Source of the DNA: Flavobacterium amniphilum
GTDB taxonomy: Bacteria > Bacteroidota > Bacteroidia > Flavobacteriales > Flavobacteriaceae
Reading direction: 5' to 3'
NCBI RefSeq assembly: GCF_023634845.1
Contig: NZ_JAMLJL010000011.1
Span: 90,912 to 154,911 of the forward strand
Length of the DNA stretch: 64,000 bases
The position numbers and the translations under genes are program-made. Below the pieces are notes generated by a model. The model searched no databases. It was not told where the DNA came from and saw only the letters and a list, made by a program, of their open reading frames with translations. This document shows, in pieces, positions 9,242 to 18,102 of the stretch (position 1 is the first letter of the stretch; each line of letters begins with the position of its first letter).

Positions 9242-12238
9242 TTAAAATTTCACGTTTGCACCAAATAAAATCTGTCTTTGTCTTGGGTAGATCGTATTAT
9301 CGATACCTCCGGTGATTTCTGGATCCAATCCGCTGTATTTTGTGATAACGAATGGGTTTTGGACACCAATGTTAAATCTTAAAGATGCTTTTCCGTCTAT
9401 CCATTTCGGAATGGTATAGCCTAAAGTGGCATTGTCCATTCTTAAAAATGAAGCGTTTTCAATGTAGTAATCAGATAAAATAACGTCTGAAGTTGTAGTG
9501 AACCCGCTTTCCAATGCAGAAGAAGGTATATTGCCTAATACAGTATTGTCTTTTAATAGGTTCAATTGTGCTCTTGAAGAATTCACGTTGTTGTAAATCC
9601 TGTTTCCGATGCTCGCTCTCAGGTTAAAAGAGAAGTCAAAGTTTTTATAATTCATATTGGATTGGAATCCCAGAACAAAATCCGGATCCGGATTATTGTA
9701 AATGTAACGGTCGTTATTGTTGATGATTCCGTCGTTGTTTAAATCGGCATAAGCACCTTCGATTGGATTGTTGTCAGCATCGTACAACTGTTTGTAAACG
9801 AAGAATGAATTAGGAGTATATCCTTCACTGTGTACTTGTATTGTACCACCGGTACCACCTCCGATTCCACCAACAAGAATATTTGATCCGAAAGCCAACT
9901 CTTTGATGCGTCTTTCGTATTTAGTGGCGTTAAAATTAAGGTTCCAGTTCCAGTTTTCGGTTTTAGCAACTTCAGCATTAATATTCAATTCAATACCTTT
10001 AGTGGTAAAACTACCAATGTTTTGCCATCCGGCATTAGAAAAGTTACCTCCATCTGCAAAAGCCACATTGGCTAATAAATCATCTGATTGTTTGTAAAAT
10101 GCATCAATGCTTCCTGTAATTCGGTTGTTTAGGATTCCGTAATCCAAGCCTGCATTATACGTAGTGGTTTCTTCCCATTTCAGGAAAGGGTTTGTTGGTG
10201 AAGGCAATCCCACTATGTAAGTTTCGGGACCAAAATAATACTGAGAATTTGTATTACCTGTTGAATAAATAGGAAGGTAGTAATTCCTTGCATCATTAGG
10301 TAAATCTTGTTGTCCTGTGATACCCCATCCCAATCTCAGTTTTAAATCTGAAATTACACTGTCTTCTTTCAGTAAATCCTTGTTCATTTTCCAGGCAAAG
10401 GAAGCGGCTGGGAAATTACCCCATTTTTCATTGGTAGGAAAACGGGAAGAACCGTCTCTTCTATATGTCAGTGTTAATAAGTATTTTTCATTAAGAGTAA
10501 GGTTTGTTCTTCCGAAAAAACCAATTAAAACCAAATCAGTGTCAATTGTTGTCTCCGGCCCTGCAGAAGTTGGGTTTAATCTGTTTCTTGTTGTGAAATT
10601 CTCTGATTCGAATTTCTGATATGAATAACCTGCGGTGGCTTCCAGGTTTAGTTTGCCAATTTGCTTATTGTACACTAAGTATCCGTCAAATAGTTTATTT
10701 GTCGATTCAGAGCTTTCAAACTGGTCGTTACCGTATTTTCCTGAAAAACTGGTTCCGTTTCCGTCTGCCGTACCGGCATATTTAGGTAAGAAAAGGGATC
10801 TTTCTCCTTTGATTTTATCTATACCTACGTTTACTACAGCTCTTAGATCAGGGAAAAAGTGTAATTTGTAGTCAGCCTGTACGTTTCCGAAAATTCGGTT
10901 TACAAGTCCTGTGTCATTTCTCAGTAAAAGTTCAGAAACCGGATTTCGGGCTGTATTGGATAATTCAGTTGGGCTGGTTGTGTTTTCGTAATAACCTCCC
11001 CAAATGGATCCGTCCAAGCGAACAGGTTTTGTAGGGTCAAAACGCAAAGCACCGCCTTCAACACCATTAGTGAATCTATTTCTTTCGTTTGAGTAATTTG
11101 CATTTACGGAAAGCTTAAGATGATCTTTAAATAATGTTGGATTCAAAGCTAAACCAACAGAATTTCGGGTGAATTTATTTGTGAGTCTTAGACCTAACTG
11201 ATAAGTGTTTCCTAGCGTTAAACGAGTTGGGACAGCTTTAAATAAGTTACCTCTTAAAGTTAAATCCTGATTTACTGTTTCTGTGGTTTTTCTGTAAATT
11301 TCTTTCTGCCAATCAGTGTTGTATAGAATTCTACCTTCAATAATGCCCGGAGTTGCCAGATTATCAGTTGCAGATGTAGTTGGATCATCAATGCCTAAAA
11401 GATTAGTCTCATCCGGGAAGTAAGTTTCAATAGCATTGACGAATTCAGAACTATTCAGTACATCTACTGTTTTTTGTAATTTTCCAATACTGAATTGGAC
11501 ATTGTAATCGACTGAAAGATTTTTGCTTCCTTTTTTAGTTGTGATGATAATGACCCCGTTTGAAGCTCTTGACCCATAGATTGCAGTTGCAGAAGCATCT
11601 TTTAAAATTGTCATTGATTCAATCGTACTTGGATTTAAAGAAGCAAGGAATGAAGTACTTCCGGTTGCTGTTTTGTTTTCAATCGGAAGTCCATCAATAA
11701 CAATAAGCGGGTCATTACTTGTAAATAAGGAAGAACCACCCCTGATTCTGATTTCCGAACCTGATCCGGGTGCTCCGCTCGTATTTATGGTTACTCCGGC
11801 AACTCTGCCATTCAACAGGTTTTCAGCTGTTAAGATAGCACCTTTGTTAAATTCTTTGGTTGATAGTACTGAAGCAGATCCCGTTGCATCCTTTTTCTTT
11901 ACGGAACCATATCCAACCACAACCACTTCATCCAGTTTTGAAGATTCTTCCTGCATTACAACAGTGATGTTGTTTTGCCCGGAGAATGTTATGGTTTGTT
12001 CTTTGAAGCCCAAAAAAGTAAATAAGACAGCATCACCATTTTTTAAATTTGATAATGAAAATTGTCCGTCAAAATTTGTGGAAACCCCATTATTTGTTCC
12101 TTTTACCGTTACGTTGACACCAGGGAGTGGCTGACCCGTGGTTTTGTCGGTGACAACTCCTTGTAATTTACTTTGAGCCAGTAAATTAAGTGGTAACATA
12201 AGTACTAAAAGTAACAACTTTTTATACGATGTTTTCAT
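9242..12238 (-). CDS. susC: SusC-like TonB-dependent outer-membrane transporter
   Basis: The 998-residue protein has a signal peptide (1 to about 22), a carboxypeptidase-regulatory-like beta-sandwich domain (about 24-98), the SusC signature DEVVVVGYGSVKKKD (about 103-117), a plug domain with IRGGSSL and DGLPIENK, and a long C-terminal beta-barrel ending GANVKF. It imports oligosaccharides with energy from TonB/ExbBD and works with the SusD lid encoded next. It is the first gene of the minus-strand arm and is divergent from the LacI-family regulator across a 226-base region that holds a LacI-type palindrome. Confidence 0.97.
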   Translation of the reverse strand: MKTSYKKLLLLVLMLPLNLLAQSKLQGVVTDKTTGQPLPGVNVTVKGTNNGVSTNFDGQFSLSNLKNGDAVLFTFLGFKEQTITFSGQNNITVVMQEESSKLDEVVVVGYGSVKKKDATGSASVLSTKEFNKGAILTAENLLNGRVAGVTINTSGAPGSGSEIRIRGGSSLFTSNDPLIVIDGLPIENKTATGSTSFLASLNPSTIESMTILKDASATAIYGSRASNGVIIITTKKGSKNLSVDYNVQFSIGKLQKTVDVLNSSEFVNAIETYFPDETNLLGIDDPTTSATDNLATPGIIEGRILYNTDWQKEIYRKTTETVNQDLTLRGNLFKAVPTRLTLGNTYQLGLRLTNKFTRNSVGLALNPTLFKDHLKLSVNANYSNERNRFTNGVEGGALRFDPTKPVRLDGSIWGGYYENTTSPTELSNTARNPVSELLLRNDTGLVNRIFGNVQADYKLHFFPDLRAVVNVGIDKIKGERSLFLPKYAGTADGNGTSFSGKYGNDQFESSESTNKLFDGYLVYNKQIGKLNLEATAGYSYQKFESENFTTRNRLNPTSAGPETTIDTDLVLIGFFGRTNLTLNEKYLLTLTYRRDGSSRFPTNEKWGNFPAASFAWKMNKDLLKEDSVISDLKLRLGWGITGQQDLPNDARNYYLPIYSTGNTNSQYYFGPETYIVGLPSPTNPFLKWEETTTYNAGLDYGILNNRITGSIDAFYKQSDDLLANVAFADGGNFSNAGWQNIGSFTTKGIELNINAEVAKTENWNWNLNFNATKYERRIKELAFGSNILVGGIGGGTGGTIQVHSEGYTPNSFFVYKQLYDADNNPIEGAYADLNNDGIINNNDRYIYNNPDPDFVLGFQSNMNYKNFDFSFNLRASIGNRIYNNVNSSRAQLNLLKDNTVLGNIPSSALESGFTTTSDVILSDYYIENASFLRMDNATLGYTIPKWIDGKASLRFNIGVQNPFVITKYSGLDPEITGGIDNTIYPRQRQILFGANVKF

Positions 12239-12348
12239 ACATTTTGTTTAAGTTAGAAAATTGTTTTGGTGGGCATACATTTTACTTCGATAAGTTAAAT
12301 TTATATAAATTTTAAAACAATTTTCAGGAACACTTGTTAAAACATAAC

Positions 12349-12362
12349 CGCAAACGTTTTCG
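12349..12362. promoter_or_regulatory. Putative operator for the LacI-family regulator
   Basis: CGCAAACGTTTTCG is an almost perfect palindrome with a central CpG and AAACGTTT core, the usual architecture of LacI/GalR-family (cre-like) operators. It lies in the divergent region between susC and the lacI-type gene, 2 bases upstream of a possible -33 element for the regulator and about 110 bases upstream of the susC start. Binding is inferred from shape and place only. Confidence 0.6.
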
Positions 12363-12364
12363 TG

Positions 12365-12395
12365 TTGAAAACTTTTAAGAAAAAGCATATTTTTA
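12365..12395 (+). promoter_or_regulatory. Possible promoter of the LacI-family regulator gene
   Basis: TTG (12365-12367), 20 bases, then TATTTTTA (12388-12395) is close to the Bacteroidota consensus TTTG-N19-TAnnTTTG, with the last base differing. The palindrome immediately upstream would allow autoregulation. No equally good box was found for susC. Confidence 0.35.
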
Positions 12396-12464
12396 GGTAA
12401 AAAATTTTCATTCATAAAAATAAAATTTACCTTTATTTTCAAATTATCAATTTTATATTCTGTA

Positions 12465-13481
12465 ATGAGGAAAAAAATTACCCTGAAACAAATTGCAAAA
12501 GAATTGGATGTTTCGATTTCCACCGTGTCAAAATCATTAAGGAACAGTCCGGAAATTGGAGAAGAAACAAGAGAAAAAGTACAGGCTTTCGCCAAATTGT
12601 ATAATTACAAGCCAAATAATATTGCTTTGAGTTTAAAAAACAGAAAAACCAAGACCATCGGAATCATTATTCCTGAAATCGTACATCACTTTTTTGCGAC
12701 TGTTATCAGTGGTATAGAACACTACGCTAATGATTACGGATACAATGTTATTGTATGTCTTTCGGATGAATCTTTTGACAAGGAAGTAATCAATATGGAA
12801 ATGTTGGCCGGTGGCAGTATAGACGGATTTATAATGTCATTGTCTAAAGAAACACAAAATAAAGGTGATTTTCATCATATATCAGAAGCAATCAATCAGG
12901 GAATGCCGGTTGTCATGTTTGACCGTGTGACCAATGATATTTTTTGTGATAAGGTAATTATTGATGATAAAACGGCTGCGCAGGATGCTGTGAATTTCCT
13001 GGTTTTTAAAGGAATGAAGAAAATTGGTATCATCACCACGGTTGATTATGTGAGTGTGGGTAAACTGAGAACCGATGGTTATTTACAGGCATTCAGACAG
13101 AATAACCTGATTGTAAAGGATGAACTGATTTTAAAAATCGAGGATATAGAAAATTGCGCAGTTGAAATTGAAAAGTTTGTTGCCGAACATGATATGGATG
13201 GAATTTTTGCCGTTAATGAATTATTTGCCGTAACTGCCATCAAAGCAGCCAGTAAATTAGGTAAAAGAGTTCCCGAAGATTTATCGGTAATCGGATTTAC
13301 GGACGGGATCATATCCAAATTCTCAACACCATCGATTACAACCGTAAGTCAGGATGGAGTGGAAATGGGGAAGAGGGCTGCTAAATTATTGATTGACCGA
13401 TTGGAAAATGATGAGGATGATGAGTTCTACACAGTTGAAATTGTAGAGACGTATCTGGTCGAAAGAGAGTCGACCCGATAA
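12465..13481 (+). CDS. LacI/GalR-family transcriptional regulator
   Basis: The 338-residue protein starts with a LacI-type helix-turn-helix (about 4-50: TLKQIAKELDVSISTVSKSL) and the hinge YKPNNIALSLK. A periplasmic-binding-protein-like effector domain follows (about 60-335: KTIGIIIPEIVHHFF; DGIFAVNELFAVTAIKAA; SVIGFTDG). Its place between the two arms of the maltodextrin locus indicates control of these genes, with maltose or a derivative as likely effector. Bacteroides thetaiotaomicron uses the unrelated SusR for its sus locus, so this is a different regulatory solution. Whether it activates or represses cannot be read from sequence. Confidence 0.93.
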   Translation: MRKKITLKQIAKELDVSISTVSKSLRNSPEIGEETREKVQAFAKLYNYKPNNIALSLKNRKTKTIGIIIPEIVHHFFATVISGIEHYANDYGYNVIVCLSDESFDKEVINMEMLAGGSIDGFIMSLSKETQNKGDFHHISEAINQGMPVVMFDRVTNDIFCDKVIIDDKTAAQDAVNFLVFKGMKKIGIITTVDYVSVGKLRTDGYLQAFRQNNLIVKDELILKIEDIENCAVEIEKFVAEHDMDGIFAVNELFAVTAIKAASKLGKRVPEDLSVIGFTDGIISKFSTPSITTVSQDGVEMGKRAAKLLIDRLENDEDDEFYTVEIVETYLVERESTR

Positions 13482-13610
13482 AAAGTTATTAAGACTCTAA
13501 CGTTGTAGTGAAGAAATTCATTTTCCGGATGGAGCATGATTGGAATCAATCATTATATTTACCACAATTATCAAGCATATACTTTTACTTCGAAAATAAA
13601 AATATGTATT

Positions 13611-13631
13611 GATAAGCACAAAACGCTTATC
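13611..13631. promoter_or_regulatory. Inverted repeat upstream of the sugar transporter gene, possible second operator
   Basis: GATAAGC and GCTTATC (7-base arms) are separated by ACAAAAC, 25 bases before the transporter start. There is no T tract, so it is not a terminator. The overlapping AAAACGCTT core resembles the AAACGTTT core of the palindrome at 12349-12362, which makes a weaker LacI-family site possible. Confidence 0.35.
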
Positions 13632-13656
13632 GTAGTATAAACTTTAAATTACGATA

Positions 13657-15015
13657 ATGGAAAAGCGTAAATTAGGTTTCTGGGAAATTTGGAACATGAG
13701 TTTCGGTTTCTTGGGAATACAATTCGGATTTGCACTGCAAGGCGGGTTCATGTCAAGGATCTTCCAGACATTGGGTGCAGAACCGCATGAAATTCCGGGA
13801 CTGTGGATAGCAGCCCCTCTTACAGGATTGATTGTTCAGCCAATTATTGGTTATCTGAGCGATAATACCTGGTCACCCCGTTTTGGAAGAAGAAAACCCT
13901 ATTTTTTAATTGGAGCGATACTGAGTTCTTTTGCGCTCTTTTTTGTTCCGTATTCATCAGCTTTATGGATTGCTGCCGGTTTCTTGTGGATTCTTGATGC
14001 TTCCATTAATGTCAGTATGGAACCTTTCAGGGCTTTGGTTGCTGATAAGCTTCCCGATTCGCAACGGTCTTATGGGTTTGTATTGCAAACACTTATTATC
14101 GGTATCGGAACATGGATCGCTTCAAACTTACCTTGGTTAGTGAATAAAATGGGGTTTGAGGATAATTCAGCACCCGGAGTTATTCCCGAGTATGTAAAAA
14201 TAGCGTTCGGAATCGGTGCTTTGGTTTTTCTCATCAGTATTCTGTATACTGTTCTGACTACTAAAGAATATCCGCCAAAGGATATCGAAGCTTTCAAAGC
14301 AGAAAAAAGGGATAAAAATTTCTTTGGTGACTTGTTGGCTTCTTTGAAGGAAATGCCTTCCACAATGAAGAAACTGGGAATTATCCAGTTCTTCAGTTGG
14401 TTTGCTTTTTTTACCATGTGGAGTATGGCTACACCGGCTTTGACTGAACATGTGTTTAATTCCCCGGCTCCCAACAAAGAACTTTTTGATTTTACAAAAC
14501 CGGGCCAACAGGAAGTGTTTGATACTGCCAATAAATTATTCCAGACGGCATCTGATAAAGTTGGCTCAGCCATGGGATTGTACGGTTTGTCTTCTATGGC
14601 TTTTGCATTGTTGCTGACATTCTATGCGGCTAAAAGGAGTGTGAACAGAAAGTATATCCATATGTTTTCATTGATTGCCGGTGGAGTTGGTTTTATTTTA
14701 ATGGGTTTTATTAAAGACCAAAGCTGGCTCAATGTTTCATTTCTTCTTATAGGTCTTTCATGGGGAAGTATCTTGTCCATGCCTTATGCCATGCTTTCGA
14801 GTTCTGTCAATGAGAACAAAATGGGAATGATGATGGGATTGTTCAATATGTTTATTGTAATTCCGCAAATCATCGCCTCATTGGGAGGAGTCAATACGTT
14901 GTCAAAACTGTTCGGAGATTCAGCAATTGCTCCAATGCTTCTGGCAGGAACCTCACTTGTGTTGGGAGGGTTGTGTAACTTTTTAATTACAGAGGAAAAA
15001 GCAATAAAAGGATAA
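13657..15015 (+). CDS. MFS sugar transporter (maltose-type)
   Basis: The 452-residue protein has about 12 hydrophobic helices and the MFS loop 2-3 signature around GYLSDNTWSPRFGRRKPY (about 69-86), as in the sucrose/maltose (SUC/GPH-like) group. It should carry maltose or short maltodextrins across the inner membrane. The next two genes, beta-phosphoglucomutase and a GH65 phosphorylase, use intracellular disaccharide, which supports this role. pgmB starts only 4 bases downstream, so the two are co-transcribed. A 175-base region with an inverted repeat separates it from the regulator gene. Confidence 0.9.
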   Translation: MEKRKLGFWEIWNMSFGFLGIQFGFALQGGFMSRIFQTLGAEPHEIPGLWIAAPLTGLIVQPIIGYLSDNTWSPRFGRRKPYFLIGAILSSFALFFVPYSSALWIAAGFLWILDASINVSMEPFRALVADKLPDSQRSYGFVLQTLIIGIGTWIASNLPWLVNKMGFEDNSAPGVIPEYVKIAFGIGALVFLISILYTVLTTKEYPPKDIEAFKAEKRDKNFFGDLLASLKEMPSTMKKLGIIQFFSWFAFFTMWSMATPALTEHVFNSPAPNKELFDFTKPGQQEVFDTANKLFQTASDKVGSAMGLYGLSSMAFALLLTFYAAKRSVNRKYIHMFSLIAGGVGFILMGFIKDQSWLNVSFLLIGLSWGSILSMPYAMLSSSVNENKMGMMMGLFNMFIVIPQIIASLGGVNTLSKLFGDSAIAPMLLAGTSLVLGGLCNFLITEEKAIKG

Positions 15016-15019
15016 AGTC

Positions 15020-15676
15020 ATGAGTAAAAAAGCATTCATATTCGATTTGGACGGCGTGATCGTCGATACGGCAAAATATCATTTTATGGCCTGGCAGAAA
15101 TTGGCGGAGAGTTTAGATATACTTTTTACTCCCGAACACAATGAAGAACTCAAAGGAGTAAGCCGGGTTCGTTCCCTTGAAATCATTTTAGGATTGGGGC
15201 GTGTCGAAGCTTCCGAAGAGGATAAGCAAAAATGGCTGATTCAAAAAAATGAAGATTACCTGTCTTATATTGAAAAGATGGATGAATCGGAAATCTTGCC
15301 AAATGTCAGGGAAACACTCGAATTTATAAGAAGAAATAACCAAGGTGTCGCTTTGGGATCTGCGAGTAAAAATGCACGTCCCATACTTGAAAAAGTTGGA
15401 TTACTGCATTTTTTCGACGTGATTGTTGATGGTAACGATGTTACCAATGCTAAGCCTGACCCTGAGGTATTTGTCAGGGCAGCTCAATTATTGGGTGTTT
15501 CAAACGAAAATGCCATTGTTTTTGAAGATTCGGTTGCCGGTATACAGGCTGCAAATATTGCCAGTATGCTAAGCATCGGAATAGGAGACAAAAATGTACT
15601 CAAAGAAGCTGAGTACTGTTTCCCGAATTTTCTGTACATGGACAATAGTTTCATCGAAACGCTAATTAAAAATTAA
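15020..15676 (+). CDS. pgmB: Beta-phosphoglucomutase (HAD superfamily)
   Basis: The 218-residue enzyme converts beta-glucose-1-phosphate to glucose-6-phosphate through a beta-glucose-1,6-bisphosphate intermediate. Motif I is FDLDGVIVDT with nucleophile D9 and acid/base D11. The cap region carries KGVSRVRSLE, the usual substrate-specificity loop of this family. Motifs LGSASKN, KPDPEVF and FEDSVAGIQAA complete the HAD active site. The product of GH65 maltose phosphorylase is its substrate, and that gene follows 61 bases later. The start lies 4 bases after the transporter stop. Confidence 0.95.
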   Translation: MSKKAFIFDLDGVIVDTAKYHFMAWQKLAESLDILFTPEHNEELKGVSRVRSLEIILGLGRVEASEEDKQKWLIQKNEDYLSYIEKMDESEILPNVRETLEFIRRNNQGVALGSASKNARPILEKVGLLHFFDVIVDGNDVTNAKPDPEVFVRAAQLLGVSNENAIVFEDSVAGIQAANIASMLSIGIGDKNVLKEAEYCFPNFLYMDNSFIETLIKN

Positions 15677-15737
15677 AACAGATTAATGATGAATCTGGGA
15701 ATTTAGGTTTTTCAGATTTTCAAATTTCAAAATAAAA

Positions 15738-18047
15738 ATGAATCAGGATTATATTGTACCAGATAATTGGTCCATCATAGAAGAAGGGTTTGATGCAGAG
15801 AGAGTAAAATCATCTGAAAGTTTGTTCAGTATTGGTAACGGAGCCATGGGGCAGCGTGCCAATTTTGAAGAAGCATATTCAGGGAAAACATTTCAGGGAA
15901 GTTACATAGCAGGGGTTTATTATCCCGATAAAACCAAAGTGGGATGGTGGAAAAACGGTTATCCCGAATATTTTGCCAAAGTATTGAATGCACCCAACTG
16001 GATTGGGATCAATATTGAAATCAATGGGGAAAACCTTGATTTGGCTAAATGTTCCTCAGTAAAAAAATTCCGTCGTGAATTAAACATGCAGGAAGGAATT
16101 TACTACCGCTCGTTTGAGGCTCTACTTCAAAACGGAACAGAAGTTTCGGTAAAGGTAACCCGTTTTCTTTCACTGGATTTGGATGAAATGGGTGCGATCA
16201 AATATGAAATCACTCCGTTGAATTCAAAAGCAGATATTGTTTTCAAACCATACGTTGATGCAGGTGTGCATAATGAAGATGCCAACTGGGAAGGAAAATT
16301 CTGGGAGCCTCAAAATGTAAAACATTCCGGGAATGAAGCTTTTGTGACTGCACGTACGTTTAAAACGCATTTTACGGCAACGACTTTCATGCAAAATGCC
16401 TTTTTTGTAGATGGCAATAATCAGAATGCTATTCCGGTAAATGTTGAAGAAACTTCAGATAAAGTAGTTTTTGTATATAAAATTTCGGCGGGAAAAGGTC
16501 AAACTGTAGCCATTCAGAAATATGGTGGTTATACGGTTTCGATGAATCATTCTGTAGAAAGCCTGGTTCAGGCAGCTCAAAATATACTTGCGAAAGCTAA
16601 TGCCAACGGATTTGATACTTTAATTGAAAATCAGAAAAATGCCTGGGCAAAAATCTGGGAAATGAGTGACATTACTATTGAAGGAGATGTTAAAGCCCAA
16701 CAGGGAATCCGTTTCAATATTTTCCAATTAAACCAAACCTATTTAGGGAAAGATTCGCGATTGAATATCGGTCCGAAAGGATTTACAGGAGAAAAGTATG
16801 GTGGCTCAACTTATTGGGATACTGAAGCCTACTGTATTCCGTTTTATATGGCGACCAAAGACCAGGAAGTAGCCCGTAATTTATTGGCATACCGTTACAA
16901 CCAACTGGACAGGGCGATTGAAAACGCCGGTAAGCTTGGATTCAAAAACGGAGCGGCCCTTTATCCGATGGTTACTATGAACGGTGAAGAATGCCACAAC
17001 GAATGGGAAATTACTTTCGAAGAAATACACCGCAACGGAGCCATTGCGTTTGCCATTTACAACTATTATCGTTTTACCGGTGATTACAGTTACATACCTG
17101 AAAAAGGATTGGAAGTGTTAATCGGGATTGCACGTTTCTGGCACCAAAGGGCAAACTTTTCAACGAAGCGCAGCCAATATGTGATTTTGGGTGTTACAGG
17201 ACCAAACGAATACGAAAACAACGTCAATAATAACTGGTACACTAATTACATTGCGAAATGGTGTATTCAATATGCTTTGGAACAAATCCATCATGTTGAA
17301 AAAGAATATCCGGCTGATTATTCCAGAATCATTGATAAAGTAAAACTGACTGCTACCGAAATGGAATCCATGAAAAAAGTAGCGGACAATATGTATTTCC
17401 CGTATTCAAAAGAGCATAATGTTTACTTGCAGCAGGATGGTTTTCTGGATAAGGAATTAGTAAAAGTATCCGATTTGGATAAAGCCGAAAGACCGATCAA
17501 CCAAAAATGGTCTTGGGATCGTATCTTGCGTTCACCTTATATCAAACAGGCTGATACCTTACAAGGGTTTTATTTCTTTGAGGATCATTTCTCAAAAGAA
17601 GAATTGGAGCGTCATTTTGATTTTTATGAGCCGTTTACCGTTCATGAAAGTTCGTTATCGCCTTGTGTACACTCAATTCAGGCTGCTGTTTTAGGCCGGA
17701 TGGAACAGGCGTATACTTTTTACCTAAGAACTTCCCGTCTGGATTTGGATGATTACAACAAAGAAGTTCATGAAGGATTGCACATTACATCTATGGCAGG
17801 AACCTGGATGAGTATAGTGGAAGGTTTCGGTGGAATGCGTGTTAAAAAAGGCGAATTGTATTTTGAACCAAGAATTCCTTCTCAGTGGAAAGATTATTCG
17901 TTTAAAATTAATTTCCGTAACCAGATTCTTAAAGTTTCTGTTTCGCAAAATCAAACCCAATTTTCTTTGGAAGGAAATGCCGCAATTGAGGTGCATGTTT
18001 TCGGAAAAGAAATAGCCGTGCAACCGAACAGTTTAGTAACCGTATAA
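15738..18047 (+). CDS. GH65 phosphorylase, probably maltose phosphorylase
   Basis: The 769-residue protein has no signal peptide and is cytoplasmic. GH65 features are the N-terminal SIGNGAMGQRANFEE, KYGGSTYWDTEAYC (354-367), the catalytic acid in VTGPNEYENNVNNNWYTN (E491), and the phosphate-binding region HITSMAGTWMSIVEGF near residue 680. It phosphorolyses maltose to glucose and beta-glucose-1-phosphate. Kojibiose or trehalose phosphorylase activity cannot be excluded from sequence, but the starch genes and adjacent pgmB favour maltose. It is the last gene before an internal terminator. Confidence 0.93.
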   Translation: MNQDYIVPDNWSIIEEGFDAERVKSSESLFSIGNGAMGQRANFEEAYSGKTFQGSYIAGVYYPDKTKVGWWKNGYPEYFAKVLNAPNWIGINIEINGENLDLAKCSSVKKFRRELNMQEGIYYRSFEALLQNGTEVSVKVTRFLSLDLDEMGAIKYEITPLNSKADIVFKPYVDAGVHNEDANWEGKFWEPQNVKHSGNEAFVTARTFKTHFTATTFMQNAFFVDGNNQNAIPVNVEETSDKVVFVYKISAGKGQTVAIQKYGGYTVSMNHSVESLVQAAQNILAKANANGFDTLIENQKNAWAKIWEMSDITIEGDVKAQQGIRFNIFQLNQTYLGKDSRLNIGPKGFTGEKYGGSTYWDTEAYCIPFYMATKDQEVARNLLAYRYNQLDRAIENAGKLGFKNGAALYPMVTMNGEECHNEWEITFEEIHRNGAIAFAIYNYYRFTGDYSYIPEKGLEVLIGIARFWHQRANFSTKRSQYVILGVTGPNEYENNVNNNWYTNYIAKWCIQYALEQIHHVEKEYPADYSRIIDKVKLTATEMESMKKVADNMYFPYSKEHNVYLQQDGFLDKELVKVSDLDKAERPINQKWSWDRILRSPYIKQADTLQGFYFFEDHFSKEELERHFDFYEPFTVHESSLSPCVHSIQAAVLGRMEQAYTFYLRTSRLDLDDYNKEVHEGLHITSMAGTWMSIVEGFGGMRVKKGELYFEPRIPSQWKDYSFKINFRNQILKVSVSQNQTQFSLEGNAAIEVHVFGKEIAVQPNSLVTV

Positions 18048-18053
18048 TTTTAT

Positions 18054-18090
18054 AACCCTAATGGAGCTTTTTTGCTTTGTTAGGGTTTTT
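18054..18090 (+). terminator. Intrinsic terminator after the GH65 gene
   Basis: AACCCTAA pairs with TTAGGGTT across an 18-base loop and is followed by a T tract (to 18090). The next start codon (18103) follows within 12 bases, leaving no room for a separate promoter, so some read-through to the downstream glucosidase genes is likely. Confidence 0.7.
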
Positions 18091-18102
18091 ATCTTTCATA
18101 AA

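Noticed and set aside
11673..12134. 153-residue plus-strand open frame
   Set aside because: Antisense shadow of susC; the susC plug and signature motifs cover the same DNA.
15434..15448. GGTAACGATGTTACC palindrome inside pgmB
   Set aside because: It is coding sequence for a family-typical stretch (DGNDVTNAKPDPE) and lacks the LacI-type core.
15679..15697. Hairpin CAGATT/AATCTG between pgmB and GH65
   Set aside because: The stem is only six bases with no T tract; pgmB and GH65 are probably co-transcribed.
18061..18102. Upstream start for the SusA-like GH13
   Set aside because: The ATG lies in the terminator stem of the preceding gene and would bury the signal peptide.
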